Positions 17,056-26,213 are shown, numbered from the stretch's first letter. The stretch is 64,000 bases of DNA from Stutzerimonas stutzeri (GCF_002890915.1 NZ_POUT01000010.1:62001-126000); one strand, 5' to 3'. The notes: generated by a model not told the origin, from the sequence alone. A program made the numbers and translations.

Positions 17056-18038
17056 GCCAGATTCCCAGCGAATTCATCCTGATTTTCCTCGGCATGGTCT
17101 TCGTTGCGGTGTTCCTGCTCAGCCAGGGCCTGACGGTGCCGGTATTCGGCGAGGCGGGGCGGGTGCGCAAGCGCATCCGGGCACGCCTGCATCTTCTCGA
17201 ACAGGCCAGCGAGCTGCCGAACATGCAGGTGCTGCTGCGCCAGAAGTACCTCAAGCGCCTGTCTCCGCTGGACGCGGCGCTGGAGCAGTTGCCGCTGATG
17301 GACAGGCTGGCGCAGCTGATCGAGCAGAGCGGGCACCACTACCGTGCTCATCGCGTCGTGCTGCTCGGTGTGCTGCTGGCCGTGCTGGTGGCCGTGACCG
17401 GCTGGCTGCTGACGCATCTGTGGTGGCTGGCGCTGCCGCTGGGGTTCCTGGCGTTCTGGCTGCCGATCCTGAAGATCGGCCGCGACCGTGGCCGGCGTTT
17501 CGCCGCGTTCGAGGAGGGCCTGGCCGATGCGCTGGATGCCATGTGCCGGGCCCTGCGCGCAGGCCATCCGTTCAACGAGACGCTGCGCCTGGTGGCCGAG
17601 GAGCAGAAGGGCGCGGTGGCCGAGGAGTTCGGCCTGACCTTCGCCGACATCAACTACGGCAACGACGTGCGCCGCGCCATGCTCGGCCTGCTCGAACGGG
17701 TGCCCAGCATGACGGTAATGATGCTGGTGACCAGCATCCTCATCCATCGCGAAACCGGCGGCAACCTGACCGAGGTGCTGGAGCGCCTGAGCCGGCTGAT
17801 CCGTGGGCGCTTCCGTTTCCAGCGCAAGGTCAGGACGCTCTCGGCCGAGGGACGCATGTCGGCCTGGGTGCTGATTTCCGTGCCCTTCGTGCTGGCCGCC
17901 GGGATCATGCTGACCACGCCGGAGTACCTGCCGCTGCTGATCAACGAGCCGATCGGGCAGAAACTCAGCATGGCGGCGTTCGGCGCCATGCTGGTGGGCA
18001 TCTTCTGGATTCGCCGGATCATCCGCATCCAGGTTTGA
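17052..18038 (+). CDS. tadB: Tad inner-membrane platform protein TadB
   Basis: 328 residues of the T2SS-F (GspF-like) family. There are membrane segments at the N-terminus, at about 95-140 and at the C-terminus. The domain core is visible: FEEGLADALDAMCRALRAGH, EEFGLTFADINYGNDVRRAM and ILIHRETGGNLTEVLERLS. TadB pairs with TadC to form the platform that TadA acts on. The ATG overlaps the tadA stop. Confidence 0.92.
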   Translation: MSQIPSEFILIFLGMVFVAVFLLSQGLTVPVFGEAGRVRKRIRARLHLLEQASELPNMQVLLRQKYLKRLSPLDAALEQLPLMDRLAQLIEQSGHHYRAHRVVLLGVLLAVLVAVTGWLLTHLWWLALPLGFLAFWLPILKIGRDRGRRFAAFEEGLADALDAMCRALRAGHPFNETLRLVAEEQKGAVAEEFGLTFADINYGNDVRRAMLGLLERVPSMTVMMLVTSILIHRETGGNLTEVLERLSRLIRGRFRFQRKVRTLSAEGRMSAWVLISVPFVLAAGIMLTTPEYLPLLINEPIGQKLSMAAFGAMLVGIFWIRRIIRIQV

Positions 18039-18052
18039 GCGAGGGCGCGATC

Positions 18053-19018
18053 ATGGACTATCTGTATGGTCTGGTTGCAAGCGTGGTCGGCGACGAACAG
18101 CTGGTGCGCCTGGTCTTCCTGCTGACGGTCGCGTTGAGCGTGGCGCTGGCGGTGGGCACCATGGCCGTGCTGGTGATGGGGCTGCAGGACCCGGTACGGC
18201 GGCGCCTGGCGCTGATCAAGCGCGGCGGCGAGCGGGGCGCCGGCGAAGCGCCGCAGGGCCATCTGCAACTGCTGCTGGAGCAACTGGGGCAGCGCTTCGT
18301 CAGTCCCGACGACAAGCAGGTGTCCGGCACCCGGACGTTGCTGCAGCACGCCGGTTACCGCTCGGCCTCGGCGGTGCAGATGTACTGGGCGATCCGCCTG
18401 TTGCTGCCGCTGGTGCTGCTGGTGGCGACCCTGCTGGGGCTGCCGGTGGTGAGCAATCCCACACTGATGAATGGCCTGCTGGCCGCCGGGCTGGCGGTCG
18501 GCCTGGGGTGGCTGGCGCCGGCGCTGTTCGTCGAGAAGCGCAAGGCTGCACGACAGATGCGCCTGCGCGGGGCCTTCCCCGATGCCCTCGATCTGATGGT
18601 GGTCTGCGTGGAGTCGGGCCTGGCATTGCCGCAGGCCATCGAGCGGGTCGCCGAGGAGCTGGCGGTGAGCCAGGCCGAGCTGGCCGAGGAGCTGGCGATG
18701 GTGAACGCCGAGATTCGCGCCGGCATCCCCAGCGCGATGGCACTGGCGCACCTGGCCGAGCGCACCGGCCTGGAAGACGTGCGCGGGCTGGTCAGCCTGC
18801 TGGCACAGAGCATCCGCTTCGGGACCAGCGTCGCCGACACCCTGCGCGTCTATGCCGAGGAGTTTCGCGACCGGCGGACCCAGGCGGCCGAGGAACGGGC
18901 GGCCAAGATCGGTACCAAGCTGGTGTTCCCGCTGATTTTCTGCCTGTGGCCGAGCTTTTTCCTGGTCGCCATCGGCCCCGCCATGATCGGCGTTCTCAAA
19001 GCCTTCGGGAGATTGTGA
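18053..19018 (+). CDS. tadC: Tad inner-membrane platform protein TadC
   Basis: 321 residues from ATG 18053; the frame is open far upstream but that part overlaps tadA and tadB. It has membrane segments near residues 17-45, 110-165 and 290-315, and the T2SS-F core ALDLMVVCVESGLALPQAIE, AEIRAGIPSAMALAHLAERT and LAQSIRFGTSVADTLR. It is the partner of TadB. It follows tadB by 14 bp. Confidence 0.92.
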   Translation: MDYLYGLVASVVGDEQLVRLVFLLTVALSVALAVGTMAVLVMGLQDPVRRRLALIKRGGERGAGEAPQGHLQLLLEQLGQRFVSPDDKQVSGTRTLLQHAGYRSASAVQMYWAIRLLLPLVLLVATLLGLPVVSNPTLMNGLLAAGLAVGLGWLAPALFVEKRKAARQMRLRGAFPDALDLMVVCVESGLALPQAIERVAEELAVSQAELAEELAMVNAEIRAGIPSAMALAHLAERTGLEDVRGLVSLLAQSIRFGTSVADTLRVYAEEFRDRRTQAAEERAAKIGTKLVFPLIFCLWPSFFLVAIGPAMIGVLKAFGRL

Positions 19019-19019
19019 G

Positions 19020-20012
19020 ATGAGAAGAATCAGTCTGCTGCTGACCCTGGCGGCCGTGCTTGCCGGCTGCCAGTCCATGGGGCCGGAGCCTAGCGAACGC
19101 TCCATCTACTCCGGCAACAATTCGGTGCTGTACCGGGCCCGCCAGCAGGCCGGCTCGCTGGAGCAGGCGTTGCAGCTTGCCGACCTGGCCTATCGGGCGG
19201 GCGACCTGGATCAGGCGCTGTTCCAGTACCTGCGCGCGCTGGAGCTCGATCCCAAGCGCCACTCCGCGCTGGTCTGGGTGGGGCGGATCCATCGTGAGCG
19301 CGGCAACATCCAGCTCGCCGAGCTGGCCTTCGACGAGGTGCTGCGCAGTTCGCCCGACGATCTCGAGGCGCTGGCCGAGATGGGCATGCTGCAGCTGGCC
19401 AAGCGCGACCAGGAGAAGGGCCGCGCGCTGCTCTACAGGGCGCTGCTGCTTGACCAGCGGCGACTCGGCGGCGAGCGCCCGGCCGGGCTGCCGGCGCCGG
19501 ATGCGCTCGTGGTGGACCGGCAGTCGCCCGTGCGCCTGTACAACGCGCTCGGCGTGCTGGCCGACCTGACCAACGATTTCCCCCTGGCCGAGCGCTATTA
19601 CCGGCTGGCCCTGCAGGTCGAGCCGCGTTCGCTGCTGGTACACAACAGCCTCGGCTATTCCTACTACATGGCCGGCCGCTGGCAGGAGGCCGAGCGCACC
19701 TACAGCCGCGCCCTCGACCACGGCAGCGACTACGCGCCGCTGTGGCGCAACTACGGTCTGCTGATGGCCCGCACGGCGCGCTATGAAGAGGCGTTATCGG
19801 CCTTCGAACAGATCGGCTCGCGGGCGCAGGCCAGCAACGACGTGGGCTATGTCTGCCTCGTCGAAGGCAAGCTGAACGAGGCCGAGCAGTTCTTCCGCAG
19901 CGCGCTGGAGCAGTCGCCGTCGCACTACGCCACGGCCTGGGAGAACCTGGAGCGCGTGCGCCAGCTACGCAAGATCCGCCAGCTCGGGCTGGGCATGGCC
20001 GATCCGACATAG
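19020..20012 (+). CDS. tadD: TPR lipoprotein TadD
   Basis: 330 residues. A lipoprotein signal with lipobox VLAGC (Cys17) is followed by a chain of tetratricopeptide repeats (for example YRAGDLDQALFQYLRALELD, HSALVWVGRIHRERGN, LLVHNSLGYSYYMAGRWQEA). TadD is thought to act in the outer membrane in secretin assembly. It is the last gene of the pilus operon and converges with the minus-strand operon 29 bp further on. Confidence 0.88.
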   Translation: MRRISLLLTLAAVLAGCQSMGPEPSERSIYSGNNSVLYRARQQAGSLEQALQLADLAYRAGDLDQALFQYLRALELDPKRHSALVWVGRIHRERGNIQLAELAFDEVLRSSPDDLEALAEMGMLQLAKRDQEKGRALLYRALLLDQRRLGGERPAGLPAPDALVVDRQSPVRLYNALGVLADLTNDFPLAERYYRLALQVEPRSLLVHNSLGYSYYMAGRWQEAERTYSRALDHGSDYAPLWRNYGLLMARTARYEEALSAFEQIGSRAQASNDVGYVCLVEGKLNEAEQFFRSALEQSPSHYATAWENLERVRQLRKIRQLGLGMADPT

Positions 20013-20041
20013 CCGTGGCGTTGCCGGGGCGGCTGGCGGCA

Positions 20042-20899
20042 TCAGCCTCGTTGGGTCTGCAACAAGCGACGCGCCAGCCAGGGGCCCTGGCGCAGCAGCG
20101 CCGCATGGACCTGCACCAGCTGTGCCCCGGCATTCAGGCGGGCATCCAGGTGCTGCGCGGTCTGGATGCCGCCGACCGACAACAACGCCAGCTCTGGCCC
20201 GCAGAAGCGGCGCAGGTGTTCGATCTGGCGACAGGCCTGGGCCTGCCGCGGCTCGTGCTGCCAGTCGCGGTAGCGCTGGCGTGTCGCGGGCGGCCCGGGG
20301 TCGTGGGCGGCGAGCAGGCCGTCGAACCCCAGCTCCAGCAGCAGCCCGACGAGGGAAAAGGGGATCTGCCCGGGCAGACAGCGCAGCTTCGCCAGCAGCG
20401 GTACCCGGCGTGCGCCCGAATGGTTCAGCTGCCGTTGCTGCTCGCGCAGCGCGGCGAGCAACTGGCGCAAGCGCGCATCCTGTTGCAGCAACGGCGCACT
20501 GGCGGGGCCGATCAGGTTGAGGACCAGATAGTCGCCATGGGCCCAGGCGTCACGCAGCAGGGCACAGCTTTCCGCCGCCGAGCGCCTGGCGTCCAGGGTC
20601 AGGTTGATGCCCAGGCGCGCCTCGCCGGGGGCTGCCGGCCTGAGCCTGGCGACCCCCTCGGCGGTCAGGCTGCCGATCTCGTTGAAGCCCAGGCCCAGCG
20701 CCGCGACCCGCCGGGCGAGGCGGCCGTCGCGGTCGAAGCCGGCGGCGATGCCCAGGGGGGAGGGGAAATGCAGGCCCATCACGCTGAGCGGCCGGCTGGG
20801 CGCCGGGCCCGGCATACGGCACGCGAGGCTGACGAGGTCCAGCGCGAGCCTCTGTGCCAACCGGCTGCGCAGGGCCGCAAAGCTGCTTCGCTCAGCCAT
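20042..20899 (-). CDS. PyrD-like FMN protein with altered active site (last gene of the pqqA2 operon)
   Basis: 285 residues, related to class 2 dihydroorotate dehydrogenase but shorter. The FMN-binding features are kept: PSPLGIAAGFDRDG near residue 48-59, Lys171, SVGGIQTA near 241-248 and AGAQLVQVHAALLRQGP near 257-273. The segment that normally reads Asn-x-Ser-Ser-Pro-Asn-Thr and holds the catalytic Ser and an orotate-binding Asn is NLIGPAS here (128-134), and the later ATNT-type motif is LAAHDPG. It therefore should not be a normal PyrD. The ATG overlaps the SerC-like stop by 8 bp (ATGGCTGA), so it is coupled to that gene. I infer a repurposed flavin oxidoreductase acting on the operon's product. 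Confidence 0.72.
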   Translation of the reverse strand: MAERSSFAALRSRLAQRLALDLVSLACRMPGPAPSRPLSVMGLHFPSPLGIAAGFDRDGRLARRVAALGLGFNEIGSLTAEGVARLRPAAPGEARLGINLTLDARRSAAESCALLRDAWAHGDYLVLNLIGPASAPLLQQDARLRQLLAALREQQRQLNHSGARRVPLLAKLRCLPGQIPFSLVGLLLELGFDGLLAAHDPGPPATRQRYRDWQHEPRQAQACRQIEHLRRFCGPELALLSVGGIQTAQHLDARLNAGAQLVQVHAALLRQGPWLARRLLQTQRG

Positions 20900-21992
20900 G
20901 GAGACGCTCGAAATCGTTCATGAACGCCGTCAGGCGCTCCACGCCGGCCAGCGGCATGGCGTTATAGAGGCTGGCGCGCACGCCGCCGATGGCGCCGTGG
21001 CCACGCAGGTTCAACAGGCCATCGTCTGCCGCCCGGGCAAGGAACGTCTCGAGCAGGCGCGCATCGGCCAGCTGAAAGCACACGTTGATCGTCGAGCGGT
21101 CCGCGGGTTGCTGTGGGCATCGGTAGAACTCGCTGGTGTCGATGCGCCGATACAGCCGTCGACTTCTCTCCCGGGCGGCCGTGGCCATCGCGGCAAGCCC
21201 GCCGCGACGGGCGATCCAGCGCAGCATCAGCCCGGCGACGTACAGGGCGAAGGTCGGCGGGGTATTGAAACGGCTGTCCTGCTCGGCCTGCACGGCATAG
21301 CTGAACGCCGCGGGCAAACCGCGTGGCGGAGCCCGCAGCAGGTCGTCGCGGATGATCACCAGGCACAGGCCGGCCACGCCGAGGTTCTTCTGGGCGCTGG
21401 CATAGATCAGCCCGAAGCGCTCTACGGGCACCGGGCGGGTGAGGAAATCCGAGGTCATGTCCGCCACCAGCGGCACCGCCAGGTCGGGGAAGTCGTGCAC
21501 CTGCAGGCCGTTGCCGGTTTCGTTGCTGGTGATGTGGCAGTAGCCGGCATCCGGGGCCAGCTGCCAGCGCTCGAACGGGGGCAGGGCGCTGAACGCCTCG
21601 GCTGCACCGCTGGCGACGATGTTCACCGGCGCGTGCCGGCGCGCCTCGGCGATGGCCTTGCGCGCCCAGTGGCCGCTGTCCAGGTAATCGGCGCATTGCC
21701 CGGCTCGCAGCAGGTTGAGCGGCAGCAGGCCGAACTGTGCGCTGGCGCCGCCCTGCAGGAAGAGCACCCGGTAGTTGGGCGGAATCGCCAGCAGTGCACG
21801 CAGCTGTTGCTCGGTCTCGGCCATCAGCTGCTTGAAGGCGGCGCCGGTAAAGGGTTGTTCCAGTATGGACAGCGCGCTGCCTTGCCAGTCCGGCAGTTCC
21901 TCGCGAATCTGCGCCAGCACCTCGGCCGGCAGCATCGCCGGGCCGGCGGCGAAGTTGTAGCGCCCGGGCCGCTCAGAAGAGATGCAGACCAT
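20892..21992 (-). CDS. SerC-like PLP aminotransferase lacking the phosphoserine-binding residues
   Basis: 366 residues, clearly of the phosphoserine aminotransferase fold: YNFAAGPAMLPAEVLAQI, NYRVLFLQGG, YLDSGHWARKAI, HITSNETGNGLQ, VADMTSDFLTRPV and the PLP-Lys segment ASAQKNLGVAGL with Lys202. Residues that hold the phosphate of the substrate in true SerC differ. The SxxExxHRS segment is SILEQPFTG (42-50), so His-Arg became Phe-Thr, and the Gly-Gly-Gly-Arg-Gly-Gln segment is GGASAQ, so the Arg is lost at Ser84. The cofactor site is intact, so it is probably a transaminase or lyase for another substrate. It overlaps the upstream membrane gene by 20 bp. Confidence 0.75.
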   Translation of the reverse strand: MVCISSERPGRYNFAAGPAMLPAEVLAQIREELPDWQGSALSILEQPFTGAAFKQLMAETEQQLRALLAIPPNYRVLFLQGGASAQFGLLPLNLLRAGQCADYLDSGHWARKAIAEARRHAPVNIVASGAAEAFSALPPFERWQLAPDAGYCHITSNETGNGLQVHDFPDLAVPLVADMTSDFLTRPVPVERFGLIYASAQKNLGVAGLCLVIIRDDLLRAPPRGLPAAFSYAVQAEQDSRFNTPPTFALYVAGLMLRWIARRGGLAAMATAARERSRRLYRRIDTSEFYRCPQQPADRSTINVCFQLADARLLETFLARAADDGLLNLRGHGAIGGVRASLYNAMPLAGVERLTAFMNDFERLHG

Positions 21993-22476
21993 GACCGCCG
22001 GCCGCCATCAGAAACAGCAGAGGGAAGGACAGGATGGTGTTGCTGCGCGAGGAGAGGAAGGTGATCCGCGAGCAGCGCACCCGTTCCTCCAGCGTCGCCG
22101 GGACGAAGCCGAGCAGCTTCTTCTGGTGTGGCCAGAGCACCAGCCAGAGGTTGAGCAGCATCGCCGTGCCGATCCAGGCGCCGAGGCCAATCACCGCCAG
22201 CGGGCCTTGCAGCAACAGGGCATCGGGCAGCCAGCCGCGTTGCCAGAGCAGCGTCATGCCGGATGCCCAGACCACCAGCGAGGCATAGCGGAAGATGCCG
22301 TGCTCGCGCTTCATCCGGGCTTCCAGGTCGCGGTTCAGCGTGGCGACGTCGATGCCGTTCTGCAAGGGCACGAAGCGCGGGTTCTGCACGAAGTTGGCAT
22401 AGTTGTGGCCGACCCAGACCAGTGCGAACAGCAGGTGCGCGTAGCGGGCCAGCAGGTCGAGCAGGGGCAGTTGCAT
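21973..22476 (-). CDS. Four-helix membrane protein resembling the N-terminal domain of PuuD
   Basis: 167 residues from ATG 22474-22476, which has a strong AGGAGG ribosome site; the frame opens 30 bases earlier. About four membrane segments are seen (LLARYAHLLFALVWVGHNYA, IFRYASLVVWASGMTLLW, LAVIGLGAWIGTAMLLNLWL, NTILSFPLLFLMAAGGHG). His and Trp residues at helix ends (RYAHLLFALVWVGHNY) recall the membrane domain of urate hydroxylase PuuD. In PuuD that domain passes electrons toward cytochrome c; here it is stand-alone. I infer an electron-transfer or transport role in the operon; not proven. Confidence 0.65.
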   Translation of the reverse strand: MQLPLLDLLARYAHLLFALVWVGHNYANFVQNPRFVPLQNGIDVATLNRDLEARMKREHGIFRYASLVVWASGMTLLWQRGWLPDALLLQGPLAVIGLGAWIGTAMLLNLWLVLWPHQKKLLGFVPATLEERVRCSRITFLSSRSNTILSFPLLFLMAAGGHGLHLF

Positions 22477-22551
22477 GGCGCCTCCTGGGAGCCGTTGGTG
22501 ATTCAAACCGAGGGGCTGTCGCCGGCAAGGACTCGGCGTCCCCCCGGGCTC

Positions 22552-22644
22552 CTACACCAGCCAGCGCAGCAGCAGGTAGCAGCCGAGCGTCAGGGCGACG
22601 CCGGCGCCGATGGTGCCGGCGAAGGAGTCATGGGGCAGTTTCAA
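22552..22644 (-). CDS. 30-residue single-helix membrane peptide
   Basis: A TTG start at 22642-22644 is preceded by a good ribosome site (GGGGGTGG) and overlaps the stop region of the PqqE-like gene by 17 bp, so it would be translationally coupled. The product starts with KLPHDSFAG and continues TIGAGVALTLGCYLLLRWLV to a TAG stop: a short polar head and one hydrophobic helix of about 19 residues. Frame, ribosome site, composition and position in a tight operon support a real gene. The function is unknown; it could be a small subunit or anchor for the membrane protein encoded 75 bp downstream. Confidence 0.6.
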   Translation of the reverse strand: MKLPHDSFAGTIGAGVALTLGCYLLLRWLV

Positions 22645-23773
22645 GGTCCACCCCCGGGCTGGCATGGCGGGCGATCAGCTGGCCTTGTGGCCGCGTCGCA
22701 TCCTGCGCCAGTTCGACGGCCTGGCGGATCAGCTGGTGATGCGGCGACTTGCTGCACGCCGGATCGGTATTGGCACCGTTGCCGGTCAGCAGCAGCGCCT
22801 GGCAGCGGCAGCCACCGAAATCCTTTTCCTTCTCGTCGCAGCTGCGGCAGGGCTCGGGCATCCAGGCGTCGCCGCGGTAGAGGTCGAACACCGGCGAGTC
22901 GTGCCAGATCCGTTCCAGCCGCTGCTGGCGCACGTTGGGGAAGGTGAGGTCCTTGAAGTTGCTGGCCTGCGAGCAGGGCAGCACGTTGCCGTTGGGCGCG
23001 ATGGTCACGTGGATGGCGCCCCAGCCGTTCATGCAGGCCTTGGGTCGGCCCTCGTAATAGTCGGGGATGACGAAGAAGATGGTCAGGCGGTCGCCGTAGC
23101 GCTCGCGGGCCTTGCGCACCGCGGCCTCGGCGCGCTGCAGCTCGGCGTGGGTCGGCATCAGCTGGTCACGGTTGAGCAGCGCCCAGTTGTAGTACTGCAC
23201 GTTGGCCAGCTCGACGTACTCGATGCCCAGCTCGACGGCGAACGCGATGATCTCCGGCACCTGGCCGATGTTCTGCCGGGTGATCGGCACGTTGAGCACC
23301 ATGGGGAAGTCCATGGCCTTGATCAGCCGCGCCATGCCGAGCTTGCGCTTCCAGGCATCGACGCCGGCGAGCTGGCGCGCCACGCCGCGGTCGGTGGACT
23401 GGAAGCCGAGCTGGATGTGCCGCAGCCCGGCGGCCTTCAGGGCGCGCAGGCGGGCTTCGGTCAAACCGATGCCGGAGGTGATCAGGTTGGTGTAGTAGCC
23501 CATGCGGTCGGCTTCGGCGACCAGCGTCTCGAGGTCCTTGCGCAGGGTCGGCTCGCCGCCGGAGAAGCCGATCTGCATCGCGCCCATGGCGCGCGCCTGG
23601 GCCATCACGTCGATCCACTCGGCGGTGCTCAGCTCGTCCTGGCGGTAATCGGCGAAGTTGCGTGGGTTGCTGCAGAACACGCACTGCAGCGGGCACTGAT
23701 AGGTCAGCTCCAGCAGCAACCAGACCGGGTTGCCATGGCCATCAAGCCTTGGCGCGGATCCAGCCCTTGGCAT
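22628..23773 (-). CDS. Second PqqE-like radical SAM/SPASM peptide-modifying enzyme
   Basis: 381 residues, strongly similar along its length to the PqqE at 29389-30543. The radical SAM cluster is Cys27, Cys31 and Cys34 (TYQCPLQCVFCSNP), followed by GFSGGEPTLRKDL. The SPASM cluster ligands match those of PqqE: KACMNGWG, NVLPCSQAS, EPCRSCDEKEKDFGGCRCQA and DPACSKSP. PqqE links the Glu and Tyr side chains of PqqA by a carbon-carbon bond, so this copy is expected to do the same on the PqqA-like peptide at 24090-24164. ATG 23771-23773 has a GGAGGTG ribosome site and overlaps the PqqD-like gene by 32 bp, just as in the canonical pair. Confidence 0.88.
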   Translation of the reverse strand: MPRAGSAPRLDGHGNPVWLLLELTYQCPLQCVFCSNPRNFADYRQDELSTAEWIDVMAQARAMGAMQIGFSGGEPTLRKDLETLVAEADRMGYYTNLITSGIGLTEARLRALKAAGLRHIQLGFQSTDRGVARQLAGVDAWKRKLGMARLIKAMDFPMVLNVPITRQNIGQVPEIIAFAVELGIEYVELANVQYYNWALLNRDQLMPTHAELQRAEAAVRKARERYGDRLTIFFVIPDYYEGRPKACMNGWGAIHVTIAPNGNVLPCSQASNFKDLTFPNVRQQRLERIWHDSPVFDLYRGDAWMPEPCRSCDEKEKDFGGCRCQALLLTGNGANTDPACSKSPHHQLIRQAVELAQDATRPQGQLIARHASPGVDLETAP

Positions 23774-24035
23774 GGGACACCTCCAGGAAATTCAGGACGC
23801 TGGCACGGATCGCGCCGTCAGCGGATGCGTGGTAGACGCGGCTCAGTTGCTCGATCAGCTCGGCGACGCTGGTCTGGCCGTCGCAGCGCTGCAGTATTTC
23901 GCCGCCGGTGGCGTTCAGCTTGACGATGCCTTCGGGGTAGAGCAGCACATGGGCCTGTTGCGACGCCTCCCAGCGAAACAGGAAGGGCGGGCGGATTTCA
24001 TAGCAGCTGGCTGGCGATATGTGTGTCGTTGTCAT
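23742..24035 (-). CDS. Second PqqD-like peptide chaperone
   Basis: 97 residues from ATG 24033-24035 (ribosome site GAGGA seven bases before); a TTG two codons upstream is an alternative. It is a PqqD/RRE-type winged-helix protein: FLFRWEASQQAHVLLYPEG, IVKLNATGGEILQRCDGQ, VAELIEQLSRVYH and FLEVSHAKGWI align with the PqqD at 29139-29417. PqqD binds the PqqA leader and presents it to PqqE. The gene overlaps the PqqE-like gene. Confidence 0.88.
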   Translation of the reverse strand: MTTTHISPASCYEIRPPFLFRWEASQQAHVLLYPEGIVKLNATGGEILQRCDGQTSVAELIEQLSRVYHASADGAIRASVLNFLEVSHAKGWIRAKA

Positions 24036-24053
24036 ATGCAATTCCTCGCTCGA

Positions 24054-24081
24054 CCGGCGTGGCGGCGGGGCGCCACGCCGG
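24054..24081 (-). other. Hairpin between the PqqA-like and PqqD-like genes
   Basis: A perfect 11-bp stem (CCGGCGTGGCG, 6-base loop, CGCCACGCCGG) fills most of the gap between the peptide gene and the next gene and has no T run. The canonical pqqA-pqqB gap holds a comparable hairpin. Such hairpins can stabilise the upstream mRNA or reduce read-through, so more precursor peptide is made than enzyme. Confidence 0.65.
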
Positions 24082-24089
24082 CCGGGGGC

Positions 24090-24164
24090 TCAGCGTACGT
24101 AGACGTACGCGGTGACTTCGAAGCCCAGACGCAGGTCGCAGAACTGCGGATCGATCCACTGCAT
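24090..24164 (-). CDS. PqqA-like precursor peptide (second copy)
   Basis: 24 residues from ATG 24162-24164 with a consensus AAGGAG ribosome site. It starts MQWIDPQF and ends DLRLGFEVTAYVYVR. It keeps the PqqA pattern Trp..Pro.Phe.Asp-Leu-Arg-x-Gly-Phe-Glu-Val-Thr-x-Tyr, including Glu16 and Tyr20 at the Glu-x3-Tyr spacing used for cross-linking. It differs from the PqqA at 27170-27241 in having one more residue, a Cys at position 9, an extra Tyr22 and a Val-rich tail instead of FANR. It is the first gene of a seven-gene minus-strand operon that has PqqD- and PqqE-like but no PqqB- or PqqC-like genes. Confidence 0.88.
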   Translation of the reverse strand: MQWIDPQFCDLRLGFEVTAYVYVR

Positions 24165-24578
24165 GGCGTATCTCCTTAAGCAAGGGTGGGTTCAGGGGAA
24201 GCGTTGTCGCAGTTCGAAGCTAAGGCGCTTCGCAGGGGCGACTAATAGGACTTTCGCAGCGGTTTTCCGGGTATTTGGTCGTGTTTTTTCGGCGTCGGAG
24301 AAATATTTGCATTGCCCTGCAACACCCTTGTCCATGGTCATTTCCGCGTGTCCGGAACGGCCTAAACTGGCTCGTTTTTTCACATGGAAAACGTCTCCGC
24401 CGCCGGGCCTGGCGGCACCTCGACGCCGCGCCCAGCGCCGTTGGCATCTACTACCAAATGAGGAGTCCTCCGCTGCCATGGGTGCATACCGGAGGCCGGA
24501 GGGCACTGCCTAAGATCGGTCCATGCCCTGCGCACGTTCCGACGCAGGCTCTGACAAGCAGAGAAAGAGAGGCCCATC
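24165..24578. promoter_or_regulatory. Divergent promoter region between the pqqA2 operon and the aldehyde dehydrogenase gene
   Basis: 414 bp without a convincing gene. It must contain the promoters of both directions. The motif CTACCAAATGAGGAG at 24451-24465 repeats the one upstream of the quinoprotein gene (1819-1833). The part nearest the PqqA-like gene is richer in A and T (around 24240-24320). No clear sigma-54 or sigma-70 promoter could be assigned by eye. Confidence 0.5.
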
Positions 24579-26099
<1,521 letters not shown>

Positions 26100-26213
26100 T
26101 GAGGGCCCCGGCACGCGTGCTCCCGCGTGCCGGTTCATTTGCTGCGCACTTCATTGTGCGGGACCTGTTCCGCTTCAGCTGTATCCCCCTTCCCGGACGG
26201 ACGGGTCCATCGC

